From: Paeniglutamicibacter cryotolerans
GTDB taxonomy: Bacteria > Actinomycetota > Actinomycetes > Actinomycetales > Micrococcaceae
Assembly (NCBI RefSeq): GCF_014190875.1
Contig: NZ_JACHVS010000001.1
Span: 1,674,001-1,738,000, forward strand
Length of the DNA: 64,000 bases
Reading direction: 5' to 3'
This document shows positions 36,994 through 46,382 of this stretch, piece by piece; positions within the stretch are counted from its first letter, which is position 1, and each line of letters starts with the position of its first letter. The translations under genes and the position numbers were made by a program. A model generated the notes under the pieces. It was not told where the DNA came from, ran no database searches, and saw only the letters and a program-made list of their open reading frames with translations.

Positions 36994-37734
36994 TTAGCGC
37001 TGGACGAGTGTCATTTCAAAGCTGTAGGAGTCGGCGCGGTAGACGTGGTTGCCGGTCTCGACATTGCGACCCGTGTCATCGACTGCCGTGCGTTCCATGG
37101 TGACCAGTGCGGAACCGGGCTTCACCTCGAGAAGCGGGGCCTGGTAGTCGTTGGCAACCATGGCGCCGATGCGCTGGTTGGCCAGGCGGAAGTTCACCCC
37201 GGCATCGCGCAGGATCTGGTAGAGCCCCTTCTTGTTCAGGGACGCCTCGTCGATCGCGACGATGTCGTCACGGACCCAGTTCTCCATGAGTGCCAACGGG
37301 GCGCCGTCCGCACTGCGCAGGCGGGTGAAGTGGTAGACCTGTATGCCCGCGGGTAGCTGCAACAGGTCGCTGACTCGCTGGTCGGCGGGCCCGTGGCTGA
37401 AGCTCAGCGCGTGGGTGGCTGGTTTCTTGCCGGCATGCTCCAGATCATCGTTCAGGCTGGAGAGTTCCAGATGCCGGCGGACTTGGCTGGAGACGACCTG
37501 GGTGCCTACGCCGCGCTTGCGCACGAGCAGCCCGGCGCGGACGAGTTCATCCATGGCCTTGCGCATGGTCGGGCGCGAAAGATTCAACCGTTGGGCGAGA
37601 TCGATCTCGTTTTCCAGTCGGCTTCCGGGCTCGAGCGTCCCGTTGTGGATCGCCGCCTCGATGCCCTGGACGATCTGGTGGTACAGCGGCACGGGGGAGG
37701 AACGGTCGATCTGAATGTTCAGGTCCGTGCTCAT
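36994..37734 (-). CDS. GntR/HutC-family regulator, probable IolR
   Basis: This 246-residue regulator has an N-terminal GntR winged helix (PLYHQIVQGIEAAIHNG, LSRPTMRKAMDELVRAG) and a C-terminal UTRA effector domain (VTMERTAVDD region). ATG 37734 is preceded by GGAGGAATC. The order gntR-iolB, and the presence of IolR-type motifs at four promoters of the locus including its own, make it the best candidate for the inositol repressor. Corynebacterium IolR is also a GntR-type protein. Autoregulation is suggested by the operator at 37769-37786. Confidence 0.88.
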   Translation of the reverse strand: MSTDLNIQIDRSSPVPLYHQIVQGIEAAIHNGTLEPGSRLENEIDLAQRLNLSRPTMRKAMDELVRAGLLVRKRGVGTQVVSSQVRRHLELSSLNDDLEHAGKKPATHALSFSHGPADQRVSDLLQLPAGIQVYHFTRLRSADGAPLALMENWVRDDIVAIDEASLNKKGLYQILRDAGVNFRLANQRIGAMVANDYQAPLLEVKPGSALVTMERTAVDDTGRNVETGNHVYRADSYSFEMTLVQR

Positions 37735-37768
37735 GATTCCTCCAGGGAACAACTTCACCAGATGCTTA

Positions 37769-37786
37769 TGTCACCTTGACAGGACA
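37769..37786 (-). promoter_or_regulatory. Operator before gntR-iolB
   Basis: TGTCA-CCT-TGACA (37769-37781) is a perfect inverted repeat, and TGACAGGACA (37777-37786) matches the IolR-type consensus at 9 of 10 positions. The site is 35 bases upstream of the gntR start, which fits autorepression. Confidence 0.55.
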
Positions 37787-38089
37787 TATTGACTTTAGTC
37801 GATCATAACAGGCCGATCCCGGGGCAGATGCGGAGGTGGTGGAGAAGGTTGGCGAATTTCGAGGGAGGCCTCGAATTTCGGTCTGGCGGGACTGGCGTTA
37901 GCGGAGGACTTATTGCGTCAGTGGGCGAAAGTGCTGGCCCGCTTGGCGTTAAGCGGCCTACTACGCCCTCGGAGGGACGGCTCTTCGATGCTTTGCCAGG
38001 GCATCTGCGCGGGCATTGAGGGCCGCAGCCATTGCGCGGGGCGTCTCGGGTGGATGGCAAAGCGACACGAGTAAGAACTGATGTACATA
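37787..38089. other. Non-coding interval between gntR and the ABC importer
   Basis: About 300 bases with no credible gene. Short frames on both strands have poor composition and no ribosome sites. The only local structure seen is an imperfect repeat of CGAATTTCG around GGGAGGCC at 37854-37882. Both flanks carry IolR-type operators. Confidence 0.5.
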
Positions 38090-38133
38090 TGTCCTAACAA
38101 TATATTGACATGTGTGACCACGGTCACCATGAT
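38090..38133 (+). promoter_or_regulatory. IolR-type operator and promoter of the ABC importer
   Basis: TGTCCTAACA (38090-38099) is a 10 of 10 match to the remembered IolR consensus. It is followed by TTGACA (38105-38110), a 17-base spacer and CATGAT (38128-38133) as -10. The operator abuts the -35 element, as expected for repression of the importer. Confidence 0.65.
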
Positions 38134-38245
38134 CTATTGGTAGGGATGGTTCGTGGACGGCTGGGGGTTCCATGGCCGCTGATCCGGACCTTCCTGACGA
38201 CCCCGCCCGGGGTCTGATCGCGAAAACATAAGGGAGATTCTCGTG

Positions 38246-39244
38246 ATGTCAAAGTTTTCCTGGCGTAAGGCCGCTGTGGCTGCGCTCATCGTGCCGGCCC
38301 TCGGGCTGACGGCATGTTCCAGCGGCGGCGGCCGTGCACCGGAAACCTCGGGCGGCGCCGACGCCGCCGGGGCCGTTGCCACCACTCCGAAGCTCAAGAT
38401 CGCCCTGATCACCCACGCCGCACCGGGTGACACCTTCTGGGACACCGTCCGCAAGGGTGCGGAAGAGGCCTCGGCCAAGGACAACGTCGACCTGCAGTAC
38501 CTCTCGGATCCCGACGGTGGACGCCAGGCCCAGCTGGTAGAGCAAGCAGTCACCCAGGGCGTCGATGGCATAGCCGTGACACTGGCCAAGCCCGATGCCA
38601 TGGCATCGGCCCTGGAAAAGGCCACCGAGGCCGGGATCCCGGTCGTCAGCCTCAACGCCGGCGAGGACCGTTCCAAGGAACTCGGCGCATTCACCCACTT
38701 CGGTTCCAACGAGAAGATCGCTGGCGAAGCGGTCGGCGAGAAGCTCGCCGCCGACGGCTTCAAGCACCCGGTGTGCGTCATCCAGGAACAGGGCCACGTC
38801 GGCCTCGAAGAGCGTTGCGCGGGTGTGAAGGCCAAGGAGCCGGCAACGGAGATCCTCTATGTGCAGGGCACCGACATGACCCAGGTCGAGTCCACCGTCA
38901 CCGCCAAACTGCAGGCCACCAAGGACGTCGATGTGATCATCGGCCTCGGTGCCCCCTACACGCTGACCATCCTGAAGGCCGTGGCCGGTGCATCCAGCAG
39001 CGCCAAGGTCGCCTCGTTCGACATGAACCCGGATCTGGTCCAGCAGATCGTGGACGGAAACGTCATCTTCACCGTCGACCAGCAGCCCTGGCTCCAGGGC
39101 TACGGAGCGGTCGATGCGCTCTGGCAGAACAAGCGCGGCGGCTTTGAAATCGGCGGCGGCAAGCCGGTCCTGACCGGCCCGGCCATCATCACCCCGGACA
39201 ACGCCAAGGACGTGCTGGAGTTTGCCACGCAGGGCATCCGCTAG
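38246..39244 (+). CDS. Sugar/inositol ABC transporter substrate-binding lipoprotein
   Basis: This 332-residue ribose-type (Peripla_BP_4) binding protein has a lipoprotein signal peptide ending LTAC followed by a serine/glycine-rich linker. The mature part has IALITHAAPGDTFWDTVRKGAEEA and QGVDGIAVTLAKPDAM, usual for family 2B sugar-binding proteins. ATG 38246 has AGGGAG upstream; GTG 38243 is possible. It starts an importer operon with permease and ATPase and carries the best IolR-type operator upstream, so inositol is the likely ligand. Confidence 0.9.
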   Translation: MSKFSWRKAAVAALIVPALGLTACSSGGGRAPETSGGADAAGAVATTPKLKIALITHAAPGDTFWDTVRKGAEEASAKDNVDLQYLSDPDGGRQAQLVEQAVTQGVDGIAVTLAKPDAMASALEKATEAGIPVVSLNAGEDRSKELGAFTHFGSNEKIAGEAVGEKLAADGFKHPVCVIQEQGHVGLEERCAGVKAKEPATEILYVQGTDMTQVESTVTAKLQATKDVDVIIGLGAPYTLTILKAVAGASSSAKVASFDMNPDLVQQIVDGNVIFTVDQQPWLQGYGAVDALWQNKRGGFEIGGGKPVLTGPAIITPDNAKDVLEFATQGIR

Positions 39245-39312
39245 CAAGACCCCATAGGTGGCGGCGGGAACAGCCCCGCCGCCACCTGGACTCACGGAAA
39301 GAAATCCTCACC

Positions 39313-40368
39313 ATGACGAACACAGTCCTCACACCGCCAGTCGCCCCGAAGGTGGCCGATGAACGCGTGGGCTCCAAGAGCACCATCGCAAAGTTACTGG
39401 GCCGCCCGGAAATCGGCGCGCTCGTAGGAGCCATCGCACTGTTCGCCTTCTTCGCCGTCGTGGCGCCGGTGTTCCTGCAGCCGGCCTCGTTCGCGACGGT
39501 GCTCTACGGATCCTCGACCATCGGCATCATGGCCGTGGGAGTGTCCCTGCTGATGATCGGTGGGGAATTCGACCTCTCGACGGGTGTGGCTGTGATTTCC
39601 TCGGCACTTACCGCCTCGCTTTTCTCCTGGTACTTCAGCACCAACGTCTGGATCGGCGTCATCCTCGCGCTGGCCGTTTCACTGGCAGTGGGCTTCATCA
39701 ACGGATGGATTCTGGTCAAGACCAAGCTGCCCTCCTTCATCGTCACCCTGGCCACGTTCCTGATGCTCACCGGGCTGAACCTCGGCCTCACCCGTGCGAT
39801 CGGCGGCTCGGTGTCGACGCCCTCCATCGCCAAGATGGACGGCTTCGACTCGGCCAAGGCCCTCTTCGCCTCCACCGTGGACATCGGCGGCGTCGATGTG
39901 AAGATCACCGTCTTCATCTGGATCGCACTGGTCGCCGTCGCCTCCTGGATCCTGCTGCGCACCCGCGTCGGCAATTGGATCTTCGCCGTCGGCGGAGACG
40001 ACACCGCTGCCCGCGCCGTGGGCGTGCCGGTGGTCCGCACCAAGATTGGCCTGTTCATGGGTGTCGGCTTCTGCGGCTGGATCCTGGGCATGCACAACCT
40101 CTTCGCCTTCGACACAGTGCAGTCCGGCGAGGGCATCGGCAACGAATTCCTCTACATCATCGCCGCGGTCATCGGCGGCTGCCTGCTCACCGGCGGCTAC
40201 GGCTCGGCAGTGGGCGGAGCCATCGGCGCGTTCATCTTCGGCATGGCCAACAAGGGCATCGTCTACGCCGAGTGGAACCCGGACTGGTTCAAGTTCTTCC
40301 TGGGCCTGATGCTGCTGCTGGCCACGATCGTCAACCTGGTCGTCAAGCGACGCGCGGAAACCAAGTAG
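39313..40368 (+). CDS. Sugar/inositol ABC transporter permease
   Basis: This 351-residue RbsC/BPD_transp_2-type permease has about ten transmembrane helices. The conserved GEFDLSTG and the cytoplasmic loop with [23 protein letters not shown] (in two parts around [11 protein letters not shown]) are family-typical. It lies 68 bases after the binding protein gene and 28 bases before the ATPase gene. Confidence 0.92.
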   Translation: MTNTVLTPPVAPKVADERVGSKSTIAKLLGRPEIGALVGAIALFAFFAVVAPVFLQPASFATVLYGSSTIGIMAVGVSLLMIGGEFDLSTGVAVISSALTASLFSWYFSTNVWIGVILALAVSLAVGFINGWILVKTKLPSFIVTLATFLMLTGLNLGLTRAIGGSVSTPSIAKMDGFDSAKALFASTVDIGGVDVKITVFIWIALVAVASWILLRTRVGNWIFAVGGDDTAARAVGVPVVRTKIGLFMGVGFCGWILGMHNLFAFDTVQSGEGIGNEFLYIIAAVIGGCLLTGGYGSAVGGAIGAFIFGMANKGIVYAEWNPDWFKFFLGLMLLLATIVNLVVKRRAETK

Positions 40369-40396
40369 GCACCCAAGGATCCCAGGAGGAATTCCG

Positions 40397-41338
40397 ATGG
40401 CCAACACCCATTCCCCGGTCGGGGAGCACATCGAGCAGGCCACGCTGCTCCAGGGCGAATTCGACCCCCTGACCCACACACCCGTGCACCTGCTTGAACT
40501 CAAGGACGTCGCCAAGCACTACGGGAACATCATCGCACTACGCGATGTCACCATGGTGGTCGACACCGGCCGCGTCACCTGCGTGCTGGGCGACAACGGC
40601 GCCGGCAAGTCCACGCTGATCAAGATCATCGCAGGCCTGCACCAGCACGATGCCGGCACATTCTCGATCATGGGCGCCGAGCGCAAGCTCAACTCCCCGC
40701 GTGAGGCACTGGATGCAGGGATCGCGGCCGTTTACCAGGACCTGGCCGTCGTCTCGCTGATGCCGATCTGGCGCAACTTCTTCCTCGGCTCGGAGATCAC
40801 CAAGGGCTGGGGTCCGTTCAAGAGCATGGACGTCGAGAAGATGAAGCAGGTGACCAAGGGCGAACTTGCCGCCATGGGCATCGACCTGCGCGATGTGGAA
40901 CAGCCCATCGGTCAGCTCTCCGGTGGCGAGCGCCAGTGCGTGGCCATTGCCCGTGCCGTGCACTTCGGCGCCAAGGTGCTGATCCTCGACGAACCGACGG
41001 CCGCGCTGGGCGTCAAGCAGTCCGGCGTGGTGCTGCGCTACATCCTGCAGGCCCGCGACCGTGGCCTGGGCGTCATTTTCATTACCCACAACCCGCACCA
41101 TGCCTTCCCCGTCGGGGACCGGTTCCTGCTGCTCAAGCGGGGCAAATCGATCGGCTACTACGACAAGAAGGACATCACCATCGATGAGCTGACCAGCCAG
41201 ATGGCCGGCGGTGCGGAGCTGGCGGAGCTCGCCCACGAGCTGGAGCAGGCTGGCGGCCACCCCGAGGTGCTGGCCGAGGTCAATGCCGAGGTGGCCGAGG
41301 TGAGCGAGGCGGGGGCCTCCGGAAAGCATTCGGCCTAG
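40397..41338 (+). CDS. Sugar/inositol ABC transporter ATP-binding protein
   Basis: This 313-residue ATPase has Walker [11 protein letters not shown]-loop VYQDLAV, signature LSGGERQC, Walker [13 protein letters not shown] and H-loop THNPHHA. It has only one nucleotide-binding domain, unlike the tandem RbsA type, and resembles FrcA-like proteins that act as homodimers. The 50-residue C-terminal tail is acidic. It completes the importer. Confidence 0.92.
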   Translation: MANTHSPVGEHIEQATLLQGEFDPLTHTPVHLLELKDVAKHYGNIIALRDVTMVVDTGRVTCVLGDNGAGKSTLIKIIAGLHQHDAGTFSIMGAERKLNSPREALDAGIAAVYQDLAVVSLMPIWRNFFLGSEITKGWGPFKSMDVEKMKQVTKGELAAMGIDLRDVEQPIGQLSGGERQCVAIARAVHFGAKVLILDEPTAALGVKQSGVVLRYILQARDRGLGVIFITHNPHHAFPVGDRFLLLKRGKSIGYYDKKDITIDELTSQMAGGAELAELAHELEQAGGHPEVLAEVNAEVAEVSEAGASGKHSA

Positions 41339-41434
41339 ACCTGGCGGCCGGCCACGGGGTCCCACCCCGGTACCGGCCACCGGCGTGCAGCCATCACCCG
41401 ATCCAGCAGAACACCCGACAGCAAAGGTGCACCG

Positions 41435-42487
41435 ATGCGCGGATTCCCCGCGGCCCTTCCCACATCCCGCATCCCCGATTCCAGCTCGGCGCCTGCCATT
41501 AGTTGGGGGATCGCCGGACCGGGCTGGATCGCGGAGCGCTTCACCGAGTCGGTCCAGGCCCATACCCACCAGCGCATCACCGCCGTGGGATCGCGCTCTG
41601 CGGAACGCGCCGCGGCCTTCGCCCGGACCTACGGCATTGCCACCAGCCACGGCAGCTACGCCGAACTGGCGGCGGACCCGGAGGTAGACATCGTCTATGT
41701 CGCAACACCGCACCCGCAGCACTTCGAGGTGGCGATGACTGCCATCGAGGCCGGCAAGCACGTGCTGGTGGAAAAGCCTATGGGCATCACGGGCGAACAG
41801 GTCCGCCTGCTCGCCGAGGCGGCTGCCGAATGCGGCGTCTTCGCCGCCGAGGCCCTGTGGACGTTCTTCCTGCCCAAGTTCGACGTGATCGACCAGCTGC
41901 TGGAAGCCGGGGTCCTGGGGGAGATCGTCTCGGTCTTCGCGGAGTACGGCGAATACTTCGAGCCCGGACACCGGATCTTCGACCCCGCACTGGCCGGCGG
42001 ACCGCTGCTGGATCTCGGAACCTACCCGCTGGCCTTCGTTAACCGGGTGCTCGGCGTACCGGACACCGTCGCCGCGATCGGAAGCCCGCACCCCTCGGGC
42101 GTCAACGGACAGCTCTCCGCCGTCCTGGGCTTCGGCTCCGGCGCGCAGGGGACGGTGAACACCAACCTATACAATTTCACCCCGACCGAGGCCGTGATCG
42201 TGGGCACCGAGGCGACACTGCGCATCGATGGCCTGTTCAACATGCCCGGCGGCTTCACGCTGCGCCACTCAGACGGACGCGAGCTGCGCTACGAGGAGCC
42301 CGCGGGTGCCCACTTCGAGGGCCTGCACTTCGAGGCGGCGGCGGTGGCACGAGCCATCACCGCGGGGCTGAAACAAGCCCCTCAACGGTCCTTGGCCGAC
42401 AGCATCACCACACTGGACCTGGCCGATGAGATTCGTGCCCGGACCGGCATCAGCTTTCCCGACACCATCACTGCAAGCAGGGAGTAA
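41435..42487 (+). CDS. Gfo/Idh/MocA oxidoreductase, dihydrodiol-dehydrogenase-like
   Basis: This 350-residue enzyme has SWGIAGPGWIAERF as the dinucleotide loop, VEKPMGIT as the EKP motif, and GGPLLDLGTYPLAF in place of the HD pair seen in IolG. The last motif is typical of the dimeric dihydrodiol dehydrogenase / anhydrofructose-reductase-like branch. It is 96 bases downstream of the importer and 5 bases upstream of the next dehydrogenase, in the same operon. It probably acts on a different substrate or step from the true inositol dehydrogenase. Confidence 0.85.
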   Translation: MRGFPAALPTSRIPDSSSAPAISWGIAGPGWIAERFTESVQAHTHQRITAVGSRSAERAAAFARTYGIATSHGSYAELAADPEVDIVYVATPHPQHFEVAMTAIEAGKHVLVEKPMGITGEQVRLLAEAAAECGVFAAEALWTFFLPKFDVIDQLLEAGVLGEIVSVFAEYGEYFEPGHRIFDPALAGGPLLDLGTYPLAFVNRVLGVPDTVAAIGSPHPSGVNGQLSAVLGFGSGAQGTVNTNLYNFTPTEAVIVGTEATLRIDGLFNMPGGFTLRHSDGRELRYEEPAGAHFEGLHFEAAAVARAITAGLKQAPQRSLADSITTLDLADEIRARTGISFPDTITASRE

Positions 42488-42492
42488 GAAGC

Positions 42493-43530
42493 ATGAAGAT
42501 CCTGAACCTCGGACTCGTCGGAGTGGGCCGCATCGGCACCATGCACGCGAACAACATCAACGAGCTGCGTCCGGGGCTGGCCGAACGCGGACTGGAAGTC
42601 AACCTCTGGATCACCGACGTGGCAGCCGATTACGCCCGGGGCGTTGCCGCATCGCTCGGCGCGGAATTCCACTGCTCGGTGCGCCAAATGGTCGACGCGG
42701 GAGCCGACGCCCTGATCATCGCCACCGGAACCATGACCCACCCGGATCTGATCCGCGCGGGGATCGCCGCCGGTCTGCCGGTCTTCTGCGAGAAGCCGGT
42801 AGCAGGCGACGTGGAATCCGCGCTGCCGCTGCTCGAGGAGATCGCCGCCGCCAACGGCCGCGTCCAGATCGGGCACCAGCGCCGCTTCGACGCCGGCTAC
42901 CTGGAAGCCAAGCGCGCCCTGGACGCGGGTGAGATCGGCTGGATCCACTCGATGCGTGCCATCACCTGTGACATGTTCCCGCCGTCGATCGAATTCCTGG
43001 CCGCCTCCGGCGGACTCTTCCGCGACTGCTCCGTCCACGACTTCGACATCCTGCGCTGGCTCACCGGCAAGGAAATCGTCGAGGTCTATGCCAGGAGCTC
43101 GAACAACGGGGACCCGGCCATCGGCGAGGTCGGCGACGTCGACACGGCACTGTCCCTGCTGACCTTCGAGGACGGCACGGTGGCCACGGCCAGCGCCACC
43201 CGCTACAACGGTGCCGGGCACGACGTGCGTCTGGAAATCCAGGGCTCGAAGGACTCGATCGTCGTGGGCCTGGATGAAAAGGCCGCCCTGCGCTCGGCCG
43301 AACCGGGCATCACCTTTCCCTCCGGCGCAGCCCACCAGACCTTCATCGAGCGCTTCGATGCCGCCTACCGCGCCGAGATGACGGCCTTCGTCGAATTCGT
43401 GCTGGGCGAGCGGGAGAACCCCTGCTCGCCGTGGGACGCCGTAGCTGCCTCCCGCGTCGCCGATGCGGCCCAGGAATCGCTGCTCACCGGCGTGCCGGTG
43501 CGGATCGCCATGGTTCCTGCCAACAGCTGA
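42493..43530 (+). CDS. iolG: Inositol 2-dehydrogenase
   Basis: This 345-residue Gfo/Idh/MocA enzyme best fits IolG: LGLVGVGRIGTMHANNI, CEKPVAGD, GHQRRFDAGY and FRDCSVHDFDILRWL with the catalytic Asp/His. It oxidises myo-inositol to scyllo-inosose with NAD+. It is followed by the IolE-like gene 64 bases downstream, so the first two steps of the pathway sit together behind the importer. Confidence 0.88.
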   Translation: MKILNLGLVGVGRIGTMHANNINELRPGLAERGLEVNLWITDVAADYARGVAASLGAEFHCSVRQMVDAGADALIIATGTMTHPDLIRAGIAAGLPVFCEKPVAGDVESALPLLEEIAAANGRVQIGHQRRFDAGYLEAKRALDAGEIGWIHSMRAITCDMFPPSIEFLAASGGLFRDCSVHDFDILRWLTGKEIVEVYARSSNNGDPAIGEVGDVDTALSLLTFEDGTVATASATRYNGAGHDVRLEIQGSKDSIVVGLDEKAALRSAEPGITFPSGAAHQTFIERFDAAYRAEMTAFVEFVLGERENPCSPWDAVAASRVADAAQESLLTGVPVRIAMVPANS

Positions 43531-43594
43531 CCCGGCCGGGCCGATGCGGCCCGGGGCACTCCTTCCAGACACCACAGATTAAGGAACAACAGCA

Positions 43595-44467
43595 ATGACC
43601 ACTAACATCGCCGATCAGCTGGCAGCGGCTCCCATCTCCTGGGGCGTCTGCGAGGCCCCCGACTGGGGCGTGCAGCTTTCCCCCGAGCGGGTTCTTGCGG
43701 ACATGCGCGAGCTGGGCATCAAGGCCACCGAATTCGGCCCGCTGGGCTTCCTGCCGGCCGAACCGGGCCCGCGCGCCGAGTACCTGGCCGGCTACGGGAT
43801 GAAGGCCATCGGCGGCTTCCTTCCCGTGGTGCTGCACGACGCATCGGTGGATCCGATGCCGCTGGTCGATGCCGAGCTCGAGGCCTTCGTGGCGGCAGGA
43901 GCCTCGGTGCTGGTGCTCGCTGCCGATGCCGGAACCGGCGACTACGAGGCGCACCACGAAATGGACGAGGCCCAGTGGGGCACCTTCGCCGCGAACCTGC
44001 AGCAGATCGTGGACCGTGCTGCAGCATGCGGGATCCTCGCCGTGCTGCACCCGCACGTGGGGACGATGATCGAATCAGCCGCCGCGGTGATCCGGCTGCT
44101 GGAAACCACCACGGCGCAGATCTGCCTGGACACCGGCCACCTGCTGGTCGGCGGAACCAACCCGCTTCAGCTGGTGCGCAAGCATGCGGACCGGGTCGGG
44201 ATAGCGCACCTGAAGGACGTGCGTTCCGAGGTGGCGGCGCAGGTTGAAGCCGGTGACCTCGGCTTCGTCCAGGCCGTGAAGCAGGGCATGTTCGTGCCGC
44301 TGGGCCAGGGCGATTGCGAGATCGGGGAGATCGTGAACCTGCTCCAGAGCTCGGGCTATGCCGGCTGGTACGTCATGGAGCAGGACGCCGTGCTGGACAG
44401 CGCCGCCGAGGCCGACGCGGCCAAGGGCAACGTGCGCGCGTCGATCGACTTCCTGCTGGCACTCTAG
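43595..44467 (+). CDS. iolE: Myo-inosose-2 dehydratase
   Basis: IolE dehydrates scyllo-inosose to the diketone used by IolD. The 290-residue xylose-isomerase-like TIM barrel starts APISWGVCEAPDWGVQL, the IolE-type N-terminus, and shows metal-ligand segments LHPHVGTMIE, CLDTGHLLVGG, HLKDVR and YVMEQD. It ends the importer operon and is followed by a terminator. Confidence 0.92.
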   Translation: MTTNIADQLAAAPISWGVCEAPDWGVQLSPERVLADMRELGIKATEFGPLGFLPAEPGPRAEYLAGYGMKAIGGFLPVVLHDASVDPMPLVDAELEAFVAAGASVLVLAADAGTGDYEAHHEMDEAQWGTFAANLQQIVDRAAACGILAVLHPHVGTMIESAAAVIRLLETTTAQICLDTGHLLVGGTNPLQLVRKHADRVGIAHLKDVRSEVAAQVEAGDLGFVQAVKQGMFVPLGQGDCEIGEIVNLLQSSGYAGWYVMEQDAVLDSAAEADAAKGNVRASIDFLLAL

Positions 44468-44481
44468 CCCCCCGCCCATGG

Positions 44482-44524
44482 TCCCGGCATCCTCCCCTCT
44501 GGGAGGCGGGGTGCCGGGATCTTT
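44482..44524 (+). terminator. Terminator of the importer-iolG-iolE operon
   Basis: TCCCGGCA (44482-44489) pairs with TGCCGGGA (44512-44519), with an inner CTCCC/GGGAG pairing, and TCTTT follows. It lies 15 bases after the iolE stop. Confidence 0.75.
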
Positions 44525-44570
44525 GTCGTCCAGGCGGATACCCGAGGGACCCGGGGCCTAGACTGGGGCC

Positions 44571-45017
44571 ATGCCAGCTTCCCAGTACCTGCAATCGCGC
44601 CGGCGCATCGTTGCGGCCGGGCCACACGAGATCTTCGAGCTGCTCTCGGATCCGGCAATGCACCCGGTCATCGACGGCTCGGGTACGGTCAGGGCCTCCC
44701 GCGGCGCAGCGGAGAAGTTGGTGCTGGGCAGCACCTTCGGCATGGACATGCGCCTAGGCGTGCCCTACCGGATCACCAACAGAGTGGTTGAGTTCGAGCA
44801 AGACAAGCTGATTGCCTGGAGGCACTTCAACGGACACCGGTGGCGCTACGAGCTGGAACCCGTCGCGGGTGGAACGCTGGTCACCGAGACCTGGGACGCC
44901 AGCCGGCTGCGGTACAAATGGGTGCTGAGGCCGTTGGGTTTCACGCGGAGCACCGGGCCGAACATGGAGCGGACGCTGGAGCGCTTGGCCGCACACTTCG
45001 CCCCGGAACCGCGGTAA
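44571..45017 (+). CDS. SRPBCC-family (START-like) protein
   Basis: This 148-residue protein fits the polyketide-cyclase/dehydrase-like SRPBCC fold: an N-terminal strand SRRRIVAAGPHEIFELLSDP, alternating strands in the middle, and a C-terminal helix PNMERTLERLAAHF. These proteins bind hydrophobic ligands in a deep cavity; no substrate can be named. It is a single gene between the iolE terminator and the convergent metal transporter. Confidence 0.8.
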   Translation: MPASQYLQSRRRIVAAGPHEIFELLSDPAMHPVIDGSGTVRASRGAAEKLVLGSTFGMDMRLGVPYRITNRVVEFEQDKLIAWRHFNGHRWRYELEPVAGGTLVTETWDASRLRYKWVLRPLGFTRSTGPNMERTLERLAAHFAPEPR

Positions 45018-45045
45018 GGGGCTCCGGAAACCTACCAACCGATGG

Positions 45046-46164
45046 TCAGGCCACCGAGCCGCCGAAGATCAGGCCCAGCACATAGGTCACGCCCGCGGCA
45101 CCGAGCCCGATGCCCAGCTGGCGTAGACCGCGCTTGGCCGGCGAGGCGCCGGAGAGCAGCCCGACGACACCGCCGGTGAGCAGCAAGGCGACACCGACCA
45201 GGCTGGCGGCGAGCAGGATGGCCGGTGTGCCGACCATGCCGAAGATAAACGGCAGGATCGGGATGATCGCACCGGAGGCGAAGAAGCAGAAGCTGGCCGA
45301 GGCGGCCCCCAGGGCCGAGCCGATTTCTTCGTGCTCGATTTCGGTGGCGGCCTCCAACTCGGGCTGCACCGACAATGAGGGATTGCAGTCGCAGGAGTAG
45401 ATGCCCATGCGCTCGGCGGCCCGGTGTGCTGCATCGGCGTCGCTCATGCCGCGGGCCTTGTAGACCAGCATCAGCTCATTGGATTCCAGATCCAGATCGG
45501 GCGCGGCGGACAGGGTGATCTGGGTGGGCTTGGATGCGGAAAGAAGCTCGAGTTGGGAACGCACCGAGACGTATTCTCCGGCGGCCATGGACAAGGCTCC
45601 GGCGAGCAGCCCGGCGAAACCGGAAAATAGGACGAGCGAGGATGAAACGCCGGTCGCGCCGATGCCCAAGACCAGCGCCAAGTTGGATACCAGACCGTCA
45701 TTGGCGCCGAAGACGGCGGCACGGAAGTTGCCCGAGAGCCGGTGTCGGCCCCGCGTTGCCAGGCCGCGGACCACCTCCTCGTGGACCAGTTCGTCGGCGG
45801 CCATCTGCCGGGATGCGTCCTTGTCGGCTCCGTAAGGTGAAGCGCCTTCGGCCCGCTGGGCCAGGGCCAGGACGAAAACCGAGCCGAAGTGCCGGGCCAG
45901 GAAACGCAGTACCGTCCGGCGCAACGAGGGGCGGGAGGACTTCGCTGCATGCGGACCCAGCAGGTTGTGCCAGTGTTCTTCATGGCGTTTTTCGGCGTCT
46001 GCCAGGCCCAGGAGGATCTGGCGTTCCTCACCCGAACGGTTATTGGCCAACTCGCGGTAGACGGCACCCTCGGCGATTTCATCTGCCAAGTACTTGCGCC
46101 AACGCCGGATTTGGACGGGCGTGGGCTCGGAGAACGGAATCGGTGCTGGCGCTTGCTGCGTCAT
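45046..46164 (-). CDS. Ferritin-like/VIT1 fusion metal transporter
   Basis: This 372-residue protein joins an N-terminal ferritin-like diiron domain (EGAVYRELA, DAEKRHEEHWHNLL with carboxylates and histidines) to a CCC1/VIT1 membrane domain. VIT1 motifs are FGANDGLVSNLALVLG and GALSMAAGEYVSVRSQ, followed by three C-terminal helices. It resembles MbfA-type iron/manganese exporters. A manganese riboswitch lies in its leader, so it is probably induced by excess Mn2+ and exports it, protecting the cytoplasm. Confidence 0.92.
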   Translation of the reverse strand: MTQQAPAPIPFSEPTPVQIRRWRKYLADEIAEGAVYRELANNRSGEERQILLGLADAEKRHEEHWHNLLGPHAAKSSRPSLRRTVLRFLARHFGSVFVLALAQRAEGASPYGADKDASRQMAADELVHEEVVRGLATRGRHRLSGNFRAAVFGANDGLVSNLALVLGIGATGVSSSLVLFSGFAGLLAGALSMAAGEYVSVRSQLELLSASKPTQITLSAAPDLDLESNELMLVYKARGMSDADAAHRAAERMGIYSCDCNPSLSVQPELEAATEIEHEEIGSALGAASASFCFFASGAIIPILPFIFGMVGTPAILLAASLVGVALLLTGGVVGLLSGASPAKRGLRQLGIGLGAAGVTYVLGLIFGGSVA

Positions 46165-46257
46165 GGTTTCCTTTGTCGGTTCGTCATTTCCACGCGGGGC
46201 GGAAAGCGGAAAACCGAGGGAAACGGGTACAGAGAGCCTCGGTCCGCCGCTGGCGGT

Positions 46258-46382
46258 CCGAAGGTCTCGCTCGCCCGTGAAAATGATCGCGGGTGGATTG
46301 CCGGGTCAACATCATTGTGACCAGTATGTCGACAAGCCGCCGTCACCGCCGGGGCGGTGCATCGGGAACTACTCCCCTTCAG
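46258..46382 (-). ncRNA. yybP-ykoY manganese riboswitch
   Basis: The minus strand upstream of the VIT1 gene carries the conserved parts of the yybP-ykoY aptamer in order: P1 5' strand CTGAAGG, then GGGGAGTAG, a central GTCGACATACTGGTC segment with GTTGACC and CCGGCA, and the second conserved loop GGGCGAGCGAGACC closing into P1 CCTTCGG. The CTGAAGG/CCTTCGG pair forms P1. A TATACT -10 lies 7 to 12 bases upstream (46389-46394). A small CCGCC-AGC-GGCGG hairpin follows and may be part of the expression platform. Known members turn on Mn2+ exporters. Confidence 0.85.
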
